NCBI RefSeq assembly: GCF_026342835.1
Contig: NZ_JAPEMI010000001.1
Location: forward strand, 6,268,501 to 6,332,500
Source of the DNA: Streptomyces sp. NBC_00154
Lineage (GTDB): Bacteria; Actinomycetota; Actinomycetes; Streptomycetales; Streptomycetaceae
DNA length: 64,000 nt
Direction: 5' to 3'
Shown: positions 53,448 to 61,339 of the stretch, piece after piece
Position numbering within the stretch: the stretch's first letter is position 1
How the letters are laid out: each line of letters opens with the position of its first letter
The notes under the pieces: model-generated
What the model was told of the DNA's origin: nothing
Seen by the model: the letters and a program-made list of their open reading frames with translations, nothing else
Databases searched by the model: none
Program-made: the position numbers and the translations under genes

Positions 53448-53783
53448 GCCTCCTGCCCTGTTCGGTGATTCGTTCGTTCGGTGTGACTGATGAGAACGAT
53501 ACCCCAGGGTCGCCATTTTCTCTGGTTGACGGTGATCATATTTGCTGGTCTAGTGTCGTCGCACGGTCATCGACTCATGGAAACGAGGTGGTGGGCAGGG
53601 GCAGGCGAGACGGGTGGGTCACCCGCAAGCTCTGCGTCCCAGCAGACAGAGACGAGAAACGGCGCCCAGGAGCTGGTAACTCCCAGGCGCCGTAAGCCCC
53701 GAGAGGGGCGGATTCATACATCGGAGAGCGGCCGGGCTTTTGCACGAGAACGGCCACTCACCGTCCAAGCAAGGGAGTATTGC
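53448..53783. other. Spacer at the start of the mobile element, with two hairpins
   Basis: No gene is seen. A hairpin with a 6-bp outer and 4-bp inner stem around a CA/CA internal loop lies at 53661-53691. A second, GCCCC-GAGA-GGGGC, is at 53696-53709. They precede the first element gene by about 75 bases and could be a leader or terminator. AT-rich 53520-53560 may hold divergent promoters for the XRE gene and the element genes. Confidence 0.45.
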
Positions 53784-54038
53784 ATGCTGCTGTCCGCAGA
53801 GGAGTGGGCGAGTGCCCCGCCGGACGTCGCGGATCGCGAGTGGCGCCTGGTGTCCCACGCCATCGTCGATGACGAGGCCGGGGAGACGTTGGAGCTGGGC
53901 CGGGCGACCGCTGGAGCCGCAGTCCGCCGGCTTCAGGAGGGACGGCCGGAAACGGACTGGAACCGGTCGTACACCTTCGACCTCGCCGACGCGCCCCTCA
54001 CCCGTGGCGACCTGATCGCCGCCGGTGGGGGCCGCTGA
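53784..54038 (+). CDS. Small hypothetical protein of the mobile element
   Basis: The product has 84 residues from ATG 53784 with AAGGGAG upstream. It is acidic (EWASAPPDVADREWRLVSHAI, TFDLADAPLTRGDLIAAGGG) with no membrane segment. The gene ends two bases before the replication-initiator-like gene, so it opens that operon. Function is unknown. Confidence 0.6.
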   Translation: MLLSAEEWASAPPDVADREWRLVSHAIVDDEAGETLELGRATAGAAVRRLQEGRPETDWNRSYTFDLADAPLTRGDLIAAGGGR

Positions 54039-54039
54039 C

Positions 54040-55059
54040 ATGGCGCGGATACGAACCATCAAGCCGGAGGCGTTCGTCTCCGAGTCGCTCGCCGAGGTGA
54101 GTGTCGAGGCCGAGCGGACCTTCTTCGGACTGCTCACGCAGGCCGACGACCACGGACGCCATCGTGACAACGCGGCGATCATCGCGGGGCTGCTCTGGCC
54201 TCTGCGGGCCGAGCACACCTCGGTTCATGTCGAGGACGACCTCCAGCAGCTCGCCAATGCGGGGCTGGTCTGCCGGTACACCGGCTGCGACGGTCGCCGC
54301 TATCTCCACATCGTGACCTGGTCGCAGCACCAGAAGATCGACAAGCCCAGCCAGTCCCGGCTGCCCTCCTGTTCGCAGCACCACGCGGCGGACCGGTGCG
54401 GCGCCTGCAAGGGGACCTGCGCTCAGCGAACCGAGGGGTCGCCCACCCCTACCCGAGGGCTCGCCGAGGCTTCGCCGAACGCTCCCCGAGCCCTCGATCT
54501 GCCCGCGCAGTCCGTCGCGATGCCTCCCGGCCACGCAAGCGGGGCTCCGACCGCCCAGCAGGACGCTCTCGACGGCATGGCCGGCACCCCTAGCCACGCG
54601 GACGCGAAAATTGCAGGTCAAAGCATATTCGCGGAGGACTCTCCGAACCTTCCCCGAAACCTCGGCGAGGGCTCGGCGCCTGGATCTAGGATCTTGGATC
54701 CTGGATCTCTTATCCCTACGGGGCACACAGCGCCCGCAGCCCTCGTCTCGGCCAACCAGCTCGTGGGCGAGTACATCGCTGCCTGCGACGAGCGCCCGCC
54801 CAGCGATGTGATCGGGCACCTCGGGCGGATCGCCAAGAAGCTCCTGGCCGAAGGTATCGCCCCGGAGCACATCCGGGCCGGGCTGCGGAACTTCGCCGTC
54901 AACCCCAAGCACCCGAGCGTGCTGACCAGCATGGTCAACGAGGCCATGAATGCACGTTCCGCCGGCTTGGTGCGGCCGGGGATCCGACCTAACGTGCCCG
55001 CTCACCAGGCGTGGACCAACCCGGTCGACGCTGCCGCCGCCTACGCCGAGGAGCTGTGA
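54040..55059 (+). CDS. Replication-initiator-like protein (phage/plasmid O-like)
   Basis: The product has 339 residues. An N-terminal winged-helix-like domain of ~110 residues (MARIRTIKPEAFVSESLAEV, FFGLLTQADDHGRHRDNAAI, LQQLANAGLVCRYTG) is typical of actinobacterial phage and plasmid initiators. A low-complexity linker follows. The C-terminal helical domain (LVGEYIAACDERPPSDVIGH, IAPEHIRAGLRNFAVNPKHP) resembles DnaD/loader-interaction parts. It overlaps the following DnaC-like gene (TGATG), as lambda O precedes P and DnaT precedes DnaC. The linker DNA contains four 7-bp repeats that could be an origin. Confidence 0.65.
   Translation: MARIRTIKPEAFVSESLAEVSVEAERTFFGLLTQADDHGRHRDNAAIIAGLLWPLRAEHTSVHVEDDLQQLANAGLVCRYTGCDGRRYLHIVTWSQHQKIDKPSQSRLPSCSQHHAADRCGACKGTCAQRTEGSPTPTRGLAEASPNAPRALDLPAQSVAMPPGHASGAPTAQQDALDGMAGTPSHADAKIAGQSIFAEDSPNLPRNLGEGSAPGSRILDPGSLIPTGHTAPAALVSANQLVGEYIAACDERPPSDVIGHLGRIAKKLLAEGIAPEHIRAGLRNFAVNPKHPSVLTSMVNEAMNARSAGLVRPGIRPNVPAHQAWTNPVDAAAAYAEEL
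54682..54709. repeat. Four tandem 7-bp GGATCTN repeats inside the initiator gene
   Basis: GGATC recurs at 54682, 54689, 54696 and 54703 with an exact 7-bp period (ggatcta, ggatctt, ggatcct, ggatctc). The tract sits in the region coding for the unstructured linker. Iterons inside an initiator gene are known from lambdoid origins. Confidence 0.6.
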
Positions 55060-55766
55060 TGCGCACTCGCACCCGCGAACCGCGGACCCTCGGCAGCGAA
55101 GGCACCCTGGATCGGATGGCCCGCATCCTGGCTGCCCGCAACATCGACGCGGACGCCGCCGCGGCGCCGGCCGACGAGTCCGAGTCCTTCTCCCCGCTGG
55201 ATGCCCTGTCGGCCGGGATGCCCCCGCGCTACCAGGGCGCGGTCGCCGACCACCCGCAGGTCCTGTCCTGGGCCCGGGACGTCGCCCAGCAGGCCGTCGC
55301 CCCCAGCCCGGGAGCCCGGCGGCAGGTCACCACCGGCCCGAGCCTGCTGATGGCCGGAGTGGTCGGCGCCGGAAAGACCCACCAGGCGTACGGCGCGGTC
55401 CGACGACTCGTGCAGGCCGGCGTCGGCGTGCGGTGGCGCGCGACCACCGCCGCCGATCTGTATGCCGACCTGCGCCCCCGGCCCGGCGTCGACAGCGAGC
55501 GGGAGCTTACGGCCGTCAGCCGCTGTCCCCTGCTGATCATTGACGACCTCGGTGCGGCCAAGGCGTCCGAGTGGGTCGAGGAGGTGACGTACCGGCTGAT
55601 CAACCGCCGGTACAACCACATGCTCCCGACTCTGGTCACCACCAACCTGGCGATCAAGGACCTCCGGGCCTACCTCGGCGACCGCGTCACCTCCCGGCTC
55701 GCGCAGATGACCACTCGGGTCGAGTTCGAGCCGGTCGACCGCAGACGCCACCGCACCGCCGCCTAA
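55059..55766 (+). CDS. DnaC/IstB-like AAA+ ATPase (helicase loader)
   Basis: The product has 235 residues from ATG 55059, overlapping the initiator gene stop. Walker A is AGVVGAGKTHQAYG near residue 100 and Walker B is CPLLIIDDLGAAKASEW near 158. A sensor-1 Thr/Asn lies in TLVTTNLAIKDL, and the Arg finger region reads DRVTSRLAQMTTRVEF. DnaC-type proteins load the replicative helicase onto DNA opened by the initiator. The pair of initiator and loader indicates that the element replicates, as integrating plasmids of Streptomyces do. Confidence 0.8.
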   Translation: MRTRTREPRTLGSEGTLDRMARILAARNIDADAAAAPADESESFSPLDALSAGMPPRYQGAVADHPQVLSWARDVAQQAVAPSPGARRQVTTGPSLLMAGVVGAGKTHQAYGAVRRLVQAGVGVRWRATTAADLYADLRPRPGVDSERELTAVSRCPLLIIDDLGAAKASEWVEEVTYRLINRRYNHMLPTLVTTNLAIKDLRAYLGDRVTSRLAQMTTRVEFEPVDRRRHRTAA

Positions 55767-55881
55767 TCACCTCAGGCTGCCACGCCGGGCCGTGACCCCA
55801 GCGCGCCGCCCACGTACCTCCCGACCCAGCGCACCCCTCCGCCGACGCCCCTGCGCGCGGAGAGCGATCGGAGCAACACGC

Positions 55882-56448
55882 ATGACCTCCACGACGATCA
55901 GCCCTGCCCGCCACCGCCTCCTCGGCGACCACACCTGGCAGGACCAGGCCGTCTGCCAGAGCACCGAGTACAACCCGGTGGACCCTGACATCTTCTTCCC
56001 CGAGCCCGACGAGACCGCCAAGATCACCGCCGCGAAGTCGCTCTGCGGCCAGTGCCCGGTCCGCCGCACCTGCCTGGACGCCGCCCTCGAAGGCAGCGAC
56101 ACCAACGGCATCCGGGGCGGGATGACCGAGGAGGAGCGCGAGCCCCTGCACGAGAAGCTCGCCAACCGCCTCGACTACAGCCGCGTCAACGCCACCGTCG
56201 CCGGGCGCGACGTCCACCTCACCAGGGCCGAGCGACGCGCGGTCGTCCACGCCGCCTACCGCCACGGCCTCACCGAACAGCGCCTGGCCTGGCTCCTGAA
56301 GATCAGCGAGGAGCACGCCCAGAAGCTGTACCGCGAGACCCGCCGCGCCATCCGCAACCGAGACCTGGAGCAGACCACGAAGACCACCCTGCCCTCCGAG
56401 ACCGACGGCGAGCGCCTGGGCCGCGACGACTTCGGGACGGCGGCGTGA
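55882..56448 (+). CDS. WhiB-family Fe-S protein with C-terminal HTH extension
   Basis: The product has 188 residues from ATG 55882. The four cluster-binding Cys are C25, C55, C58 and C64 (DQAVCQ, SLCGQCPVRRTC), followed by the turn GSDTNGIRGGMTEEER in place of the usual G-[VI]-W-G-G. The C-terminal ~100 residues include LTRAERRAVVHAAYRHGLTE and LLKISEEHAQKLYRETRRAI, an extra helix-turn-helix-like segment not found in short WhiB proteins. WhiB proteins bind a [4Fe-4S] cluster and act with sigma factors. Plasmid and phage copies are known. The stop overlaps the next gene (GTGA). Confidence 0.85.
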   Translation: MTSTTISPARHRLLGDHTWQDQAVCQSTEYNPVDPDIFFPEPDETAKITAAKSLCGQCPVRRTCLDAALEGSDTNGIRGGMTEEEREPLHEKLANRLDYSRVNATVAGRDVHLTRAERRAVVHAAYRHGLTEQRLAWLLKISEEHAQKLYRETRRAIRNRDLEQTTKTTLPSETDGERLGRDDFGTAA

Positions 56449-57521
56449 GCATCGCGAACGCGCCGAAGGCGGCGCACATCACCGGCTGGGACCGCGCGGC
56501 AGTCATCGCCCTCGGCGGTGCGGGATGCGCTCTCTCGTACGACGCCCTGCAGCAGATGGCCGTCGCCATCCACGTCCGCGGTTTCCTGACCTTCCTTTTC
56601 CCCCTGGTGATCGACGGGTTCATCGCCTACGGCATCCGGGCCCTGCTGGTGCTCCGCGACGCACCCCTGCGCGCCCGGCTCTACGTGTGGACCCTCTTCG
56701 CCACGGCCACCGCCGCCAGCATCTGGGCCAACGCGCTTCACGCGGTCAGGCTCAACGAGGAGAACGCCTCGGCCACCGGATTGCGGCTCGGGGACACGGT
56801 GGTCGCCGTACTGTCCACCATCGCCCCGCTCGCCCTGGCCGGAGCGGTCCACCTGTACATCCTCATCGCCCGGGGGCCGGTCAAAGGCAGTGACCGAAGT
56901 GACCGTGACGACCTCGGCCCGGCCGGTCACCTCGGTCAGACTGACCGACCGGAGGGCATCGCGGTCACCCGGACTGACCGGGGCGGTCAGCAGCAGCCGC
57001 AGGCCGGTCAGGTCAGCGCCGGACAGCCGGTCACTGCCCTGACCGACCGGCCGCGACTGTCCCTGGACAAGCAGCGCCCGAGTCCTCGGTCACTGACCGG
57101 GGACAGTGCCCCGGCGGACAGCAGCAACCCGGTCACCGGTCACCACGGTCAGCCGCACGAGGCCGCTGACCTGCCCGGACAGTCGGACACCGCACCGCCG
57201 GTCACTGACCGCCCGGCCGGCACCGAGCCGGTCACCGGCCACCAGGACAGCCTCGCGCCGGTCACCGACCGGCCGGTCACTCCGCCGCCGGTCACTGACC
57301 GGGACACCCGGACAACCGGTGACCGGCGACCTGACCCGGACACCGAGGAGCTGCTGGAGATCGCCCGGTCAGCGGTCAGGGCCGAGGACAAACTGACCCG
57401 CAAGGTGGTCGCCCAGGCGATCCGAGGTCAGCAGATCCCGCTGTCCAGCGACACGCTGACCGCCCTGATGGTCCAGCTCCGCCAGCAGCACGGACAGCGG
57501 GCCACCACCTCCCGAAACTGA
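56445..57521 (+). CDS. DUF2637-type membrane protein, Spd-like plasmid spread protein
   Basis: The product has 358 residues from a GTG at 56445 overlapping the WhiB stop. Four hydrophobic helices lie within residues ~10-145 (AAVIALGGAGCALSYDAL, LTFLFPLVIDGFIAYGI, ATATAASIWANALHAVRL, STIAPLALAGAVHLYILI). A ~150-residue linker is rich in PVT-D/G-R/H-P repeats. The C-terminal domain reads TEELLEIARSAVRAEDKLTRK. This layout is typical of DUF2637/SpdB proteins that help plasmids spread along the recipient mycelium. The linker-coding DNA is packed with GGTCA/TGACC motifs that continue past the stop codon. Confidence 0.75.
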   Translation: MSIANAPKAAHITGWDRAAVIALGGAGCALSYDALQQMAVAIHVRGFLTFLFPLVIDGFIAYGIRALLVLRDAPLRARLYVWTLFATATAASIWANALHAVRLNEENASATGLRLGDTVVAVLSTIAPLALAGAVHLYILIARGPVKGSDRSDRDDLGPAGHLGQTDRPEGIAVTRTDRGGQQQPQAGQVSAGQPVTALTDRPRLSLDKQRPSPRSLTGDSAPADSSNPVTGHHGQPHEAADLPGQSDTAPPVTDRPAGTEPVTGHQDSLAPVTDRPVTPPPVTDRDTRTTGDRRPDPDTEELLEIARSAVRAEDKLTRKVVAQAIRGQQIPLSSDTLTALMVQLRQQHGQRATTSRN

Positions 57522-57585
57522 CCGCACACCACATGGGGCGGGTGACCAGCCGGACACCTCGGCCGGTCACCGGCCCCTGGACACG
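56876..57585. repeat. GGTCA/TGACC-rich tract, possible cis-acting transfer locus
   Basis: Motifs such as CCGGTCA, GGTCACTGACC and GGTCACCGG recur at irregular spacing from about 56876 through the linker region of the DUF2637 gene. They go on beyond its stop (57521), with GGTGACC at about 57541 and CCGGTCACCGG at about 57564. Repeats that ignore the end of the gene suggest a role in DNA binding, for example by a TraB/FtsK-type DNA pump or another element protein. Confidence 0.5.
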
Positions 57586-57623
57586 CGCCCCATGACCTCC
57601 CGAAGGAACCGGAGAGCACTGCC

Positions 57624-57848
57624 ATGCGTACGAACCCCGCCACACCGGCCGAGGTGGACTGCTGGCTGACCGTCCTGCACCAGCGTGGCCACCTCTATCG
57701 CGCCGAATCCGGTCCCGACAACACCTGGACCGTGCAACAAGCCCGACACAGCCGCCCCTGGACCCTGTACCACCCGGTTCTGGCCATGGACTGGATCGAC
57801 GAACTCGTCCGCGAAATCCGGCAGCAGAATCCGGAGACGAGCCGGTGA
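57624..57848 (+). CDS. Small hypothetical protein upstream of mobC
   Basis: The product has 74 residues from ATG 57624, with a GGAG site upstream. It contains EVDCWLTVLHQRGHLYRAE, WTVQQARHSRPWTLYHPVL and MDWIDELVREIRQQ. It has no recognised domain or membrane segment. The stop overlaps the GTG of the mobC reading frame. It is probably an accessory protein of mobilisation. Confidence 0.6.
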   Translation: MRTNPATPAEVDCWLTVLHQRGHLYRAESGPDNTWTVQQARHSRPWTLYHPVLAMDWIDELVREIRQQNPETSR

Positions 57849-58510
57849 CCGCCAACGACCCGGTGGGCACCACGTCCGGACAGCAGCGTGACCCCACGAC
57901 GGCTCCTGGCGGAGCAAGTTGTCGCGTACGACGGTCCTACGGTCCGTCGTACGCACTTGCCCCCGCCCAGGAGGGCGGGGGGAGTCCGGCTGGTCCCCGA
58001 GCGAGGGCGCACGGGGACCAGCCGGACTCCCAGCACCAGGGGGCGCCGGTCGCAGGGGGAGAAGCAGACCGCCACGACCACCGCGAGCAGCTGAGCCCGA
58101 GCACGCCTGCCTTTCCCGACCGCAAACCGCGCCGCCGCAGCCGCAACCCGAGCGAGCGCACCCGCAAGACGACCACTCGGCTCTCCGACACTGAGAAAGC
58201 CGAGATCGTCGCCGCCGCCGCGCAGCGGGGCGTCACCGTCGCCCGATTCCTCGCCGCCGCCTGCCTCGCCGCCGCCCGCGGTTCCACCACCTTGCACACC
58301 AACGAACAACTCGACACCGCCATCGACGAGATGGTCGCCCTGCGCACCGCCCTCTCCCGGGTCGGCAACAACATCAACCAGATCGCCTACATCTACAACG
58401 CCGGAGGGCAGCCCCGCCCCGGCGAACTCGACCACGCGCTAACGACCCTGACCCGACTCCTGGCCTGCATCGACGACACGGCCGACGCCCTGGTGAAGAA
58501 GCGACACTGA
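57845..58510 (+). CDS. MobC-like relaxosome protein
   Basis: The frame has 221 codons from GTG 57845. The conserved part starts at about residue 95: TRKTTTRLSDTEKAEIVAAA, AQRGVTVARFLAAACLA, then GNNINQIAYIYNAGG, the signature of MobC proteins that help the relaxase open oriT. The first ~90 codons show no conservation and cover three large inverted repeats. The true start may therefore lie further downstream, although no good ATG or ribosome site is seen there. The stop overlaps the relaxase ATG (TGATG). Confidence 0.75.
   Translation: MTANDPVGTTSGQQRDPTTAPGGASCRVRRSYGPSYALAPAQEGGGSPAGPRARAHGDQPDSQHQGAPVAGGEADRHDHREQLSPSTPAFPDRKPRRRSRNPSERTRKTTTRLSDTEKAEIVAAAAQRGVTVARFLAAACLAAARGSTTLHTNEQLDTAIDEMVALRTALSRVGNNINQIAYIYNAGGQPRPGELDHALTTLTRLLACIDDTADALVKKRH
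57914..58030. other. Probable oriT: three hairpins just upstream of the MobC core
   Basis: The first inverted repeat has arms of 17 bases (GCAAGT plus GCGTACGACGG) at 57914-57934 and 57944-57960, with a 4-base bulge on the left arm. The second is an 8-bp stem at 57961-57968 and 57973-57980. The third is a perfect 19-bp repeat at 57981-57999 and 58012-58030 with a 12-base spacer. Such stacked repeats directly before mobC and the relaxase gene are the usual form of an origin of transfer with its nick region. Confidence 0.65.
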
Positions 58511-60282
58511 TGGTGCCCAAGATTCGACGCGGCTCGCGAACCCACGGCCTGCTCGTCTATCTGTACGGCCCCGGCAAACGCGACGAACACATCGACGCCC
58601 ACCTCGTCGGGAGTTGGGATGGCTTCGCCCCCGACCCCGGGCGCGACACCAGCCCCAACCCCGATCCCAAGGTCACCCTCGCCCGGCTCGCTGCCGCGTT
58701 GGACCTGCGTGTCAAGCAGGCTGGCGCCGCGGCACCGGCCGAGCACGTATGGCACTGCTCAGTCCGCACCGACCCCGGCGACCGGACCCTGACCGACGCC
58801 GAGTGGAACACTGTCGCGCGCCGCCTGGTCCAAGCCGTCAACCTCGCCCCCGAAGGCGACCCGGACGGATGCCGCTGGGTAGCGGTACGCCACGCGCAGG
58901 ACCACATCCACATCCTGGCCACCATGGTCCGAGGCGACCTGCGCCGCCCCAGGATGAACTACGACTTCAAGAAGGCCCAGGCCGAATGCCGCCGCATCGA
59001 AAAGGAGATGGGCCTGCGCCAACTCAAACCCGGCGACGGCACTGGAGCGAAGGCACCCACCAGCGCCGAACGCTTCAAGGCCGAGCGCACCGGGCGCCCC
59101 GAGGCTCCACGCGAGACGCTCCGCGAAGCCGTCCGCCAAGCCCTCGCCGGGGCCGCCACCGAAGAGGAGTTCTTCACCCGGCTGCGCGAGGCGGGTCTGC
59201 GCGTGAAGATACGAAAGGCCCCATCCGGCGATGCCATCGGCTACAACGTCGCACTCCCCGGCGACCGCAACCGCGACCGCGAGCCGATCTGGTTCGCGGG
59301 CTCCACCCTGGCCCCCGACCTGTCCCTGCCGAAGATCCGCCTTCGCCTGGCAAACGGCACTGCCAACCAGACGAAGCCTTCGGCCGCCACCAGCGGCCGA
59401 CCGGACTGGTCGCCGCCCGCCCGGGAACGACGCAGCGCCACCGGAATCGCCGAGCGCGCCGCCCTCCTGCTCGACAGCGACGACGACGAAGCCGCAGCTC
59501 AACTCGTAGGGGTCGGAGAACTCCTGGACGCGGTCGCCCAGACCTCCCCGGCCGCCACCCGCGCCGAGCTGGGTGCAGCCGCCCGCGCCTTCGAGCGTGC
59601 CACCCGCAGCCACGTCCGAGCGGAGCGCGCCGACACCCGGGCGATCCGCTCGGCGGCCCGGGGCATCATCCAGGCCGGCAGCGCCCTCGGCCGTGGCGAG
59701 GACGGCGGCACCACCGCCATGCTCCTCTCCACCCTGGTCCTCGTCGCCGTGGCCGCCGCCCGCTGGCACTCCGCCCGTGGTCATGCCCAGCAGGCCCACG
59801 CCTCCCGACAGACCGCCGAGCATCTGCGAGCCGCCTACCGCCAGTCTGCCGCCACGCCCATGCAGGCACTGCGCGACCAAGGTCGCGGCCTGCCCGAAGC
59901 TGAACGCCGCACCCACCAGGCCACCATCCGCGCAGCCCTGCCGGACGCGGCGCTGCGAGCAGACAGCTCGTCTACGAAGACCGATGCCCTGACCGCCACG
60001 CTTGCCCAGGCCGAGCAAGCAGGCCATGACCCCAAGGCCCTTCTCCAGCAGGCCATCGACATGCGCGAACTCGACACCGCCGAGGACGTTAACGACGTCC
60101 TGGTCTGGCGGCTGCGCCGTCTCGCCCAGCTCCCCGCTCACCCGGGTGAAGCGACCCGCCGCCCGCAGGCCGGCACCAGCCAGCCCAAGGCCTCGATCAA
60201 CCGCACCAGCAACGGGACAGTGCCTACGGCAGCAGCTCGCCCCACCGCCTCCGACCCGCGCAACCGCCCACTGCGCCGCTGA
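58510..60282 (+). CDS. Relaxase/mobilisation nuclease (MobA-like, HUH type)
   Basis: The product has 590 residues from ATG 58510. Tyr residues that could attack DNA are near the N-terminus (GLLVYLYGPGKRDEH, residues ~14-28). The metal-binding His cluster is H128-x3-H132-x-H134 in VAVRHAQDHIHILATMVRGD. The relaxase domain ends at about residue 300. The C-terminal half is Ala- and Arg-rich and helical, with one hydrophobic segment (AMLLSTLVLVAVAAARW) that could touch the membrane or coupling protein. The enzyme should nick the oriT next to mobC, stay bound to the 5' end and lead the strand into a recipient. No coupling protein or type IV secretion genes are in the window, so the element may depend on a helper. 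Confidence 0.82.
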   Translation: MVPKIRRGSRTHGLLVYLYGPGKRDEHIDAHLVGSWDGFAPDPGRDTSPNPDPKVTLARLAAALDLRVKQAGAAAPAEHVWHCSVRTDPGDRTLTDAEWNTVARRLVQAVNLAPEGDPDGCRWVAVRHAQDHIHILATMVRGDLRRPRMNYDFKKAQAECRRIEKEMGLRQLKPGDGTGAKAPTSAERFKAERTGRPEAPRETLREAVRQALAGAATEEEFFTRLREAGLRVKIRKAPSGDAIGYNVALPGDRNRDREPIWFAGSTLAPDLSLPKIRLRLANGTANQTKPSAATSGRPDWSPPARERRSATGIAERAALLLDSDDDEAAAQLVGVGELLDAVAQTSPAATRAELGAAARAFERATRSHVRAERADTRAIRSAARGIIQAGSALGRGEDGGTTAMLLSTLVLVAVAAARWHSARGHAQQAHASRQTAEHLRAAYRQSAATPMQALRDQGRGLPEAERRTHQATIRAALPDAALRADSSSTKTDALTATLAQAEQAGHDPKALLQQAIDMRELDTAEDVNDVLVWRLRRLAQLPAHPGEATRRPQAGTSQPKASINRTSNGTVPTAAARPTASDPRNRPLRR

Positions 60283-60285
60283 CGA

Positions 60286-60321
60286 GAGTCCGGCAGGCCA
60301 GTCAACCGGCCTGCCGGACTC
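60286..60321. terminator. 14-bp perfect hairpin after the relaxase gene
   Basis: The arms are 60286-60299 and 60308-60321, with an 8-nt loop, 4 bases after the relaxase stop. It looks like a terminator. Its arm begins GAGTCCGGC, the same as the arm of the third oriT repeat. Confidence 0.6.
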
Positions 60322-60389
60322 CGAGAAACCCCTGGACAACCGGTTCCACCGGCTGTTACGGATGGAAGCAGAAGGACCTTGACCGGGAG

Positions 60390-60794
60390 ATGACGCTCGT
60401 GCTCAGAACCACCGACCGCCCCGCAGAGCCGACACCCGTGCTGCCCGTCTTCCCCGCTGGCACCGATCCCCTGTTGCAACTCGAGTACGAGACGCAGCCG
60501 CCCAGCGGCCCCGGCGTGACGCGCTGCCTCAGCCACCCGCGCGAGCTGGCCCTGCGCGGGATTCCCGTGATGTGCTCGGCCTGCCGTGCCCGGCGCGACT
60601 GGCTGCTCATCAACCACGGCCGCACCGTCTGGATCTGCTGCCGGTGCAGCAACCAGTGGCTCGAACCCGAGATCAGCCGCGCCGACTTCGACACCCTGAT
60701 CGCCATCCCGGACGGGACTACCTACCCCAGCGTCGAGCAGGGCCTCGCCGCGCTCGGCTTCGATGGGACCTTCGCCGGCACCTACCTGGACTAG
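60390..60794 (+). CDS. Hypothetical protein with zinc-ribbon-like Cys pairs
   Basis: The product has 134 residues from ATG 60390. Cys residues in IPVMCSACRARRDWLLINH and VWICCRCSNQWLEPEI form two CxxC pairs spaced about 22 residues apart, like a zinc ribbon. The C-terminal part (ISRADFDTLIAIPDGTTYPS) is acidic. Similar small proteins occur in Streptomyces integrating elements, but their role is unknown to me. Its stop overlaps the end of the convergent gene at 60791 in a short T-rich spot. Confidence 0.6.
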   Translation: MTLVLRTTDRPAEPTPVLPVFPAGTDPLLQLEYETQPPSGPGVTRCLSHPRELALRGIPVMCSACRARRDWLLINHGRTVWICCRCSNQWLEPEISRADFDTLIAIPDGTTYPSVEQGLAALGFDGTFAGTYLD

Positions 60795-61153
60795 TTTTTC
60801 AACGTAGAGCGGGCACGGTTGACCTCCGTAGAGATGCGCTCCTGTAGAGGTGTCGGCATGCTCACCGGGACCCCCTCGGCGTCGGCCAGGTAAATGCCGA
60901 CCAGACCGCGCATCTGTTCTTGGTAAGGGTGGCCGAGGGCTTCGACGACCAGGCGCGCGAGGTCGTTGACCTCCTGGCCAGGGTCGTCCGCGTCCGACTC
61001 GTCGAAGAGCATGCGCAGCCCTGGAACGCGAGGGAGTGCGGCGGTGCCGATGGGCCCCGCGTCCCCGACGACGCGCTCGACGACGGCCGAGTGAGGTGGG
61101 AAGCGCAAGGTATACGGACCGATCAGGGCCGCCACGGCGGGACAGTTATTCAT
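60791..61153 (-). CDS. Hypothetical protein
   Basis: The product has 120 residues from ATG 61153, with GTGGAG upstream. It contains VAALIGPYTLRFPPHSAVVE, a middle acidic stretch DESDADDPGQEVNDLARLVV and a basic end ERISTEVNRARSTLKN. I recognise no domain. It is divergent from the nuclease-fold gene (gap 186 bp) and could be a partner or a regulator of it; that is a guess from position only. Confidence 0.5.
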   Translation of the reverse strand: MNNCPAVAALIGPYTLRFPPHSAVVERVVGDAGPIGTAALPRVPGLRMLFDESDADDPGQEVNDLARLVVEALGHPYQEQMRGLVGIYLADAEGVPVSMPTPLQERISTEVNRARSTLKN

Positions 61154-61339
61154 GGTCAACTCCACTAAGAAGATGCGGAATCGAGCGTACGGTTTACCGA
61201 GCAACAGCGTGACTTGTTACACCCGAATGGGCGAGCGGTCACCGTGGTGCCTACGCTCGTCCAGAGCTGCGGTCCACGTGCAAGTGGACTGAACGAGTGC
61301 CTTCGGGGCGCTGTCACAACGGGGCAGGGAGTTGCCGTC

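Noticed and set aside
56876..57585. CRISPR array
   Set aside because: The GGTCA-rich tract has no constant repeat unit and no regular spacer length, and no cas gene is near.
58759..60339. Minus-strand frame of 526 codons
   Set aside because: Antisense to the relaxase gene carrying the HAQDHIHI motif.
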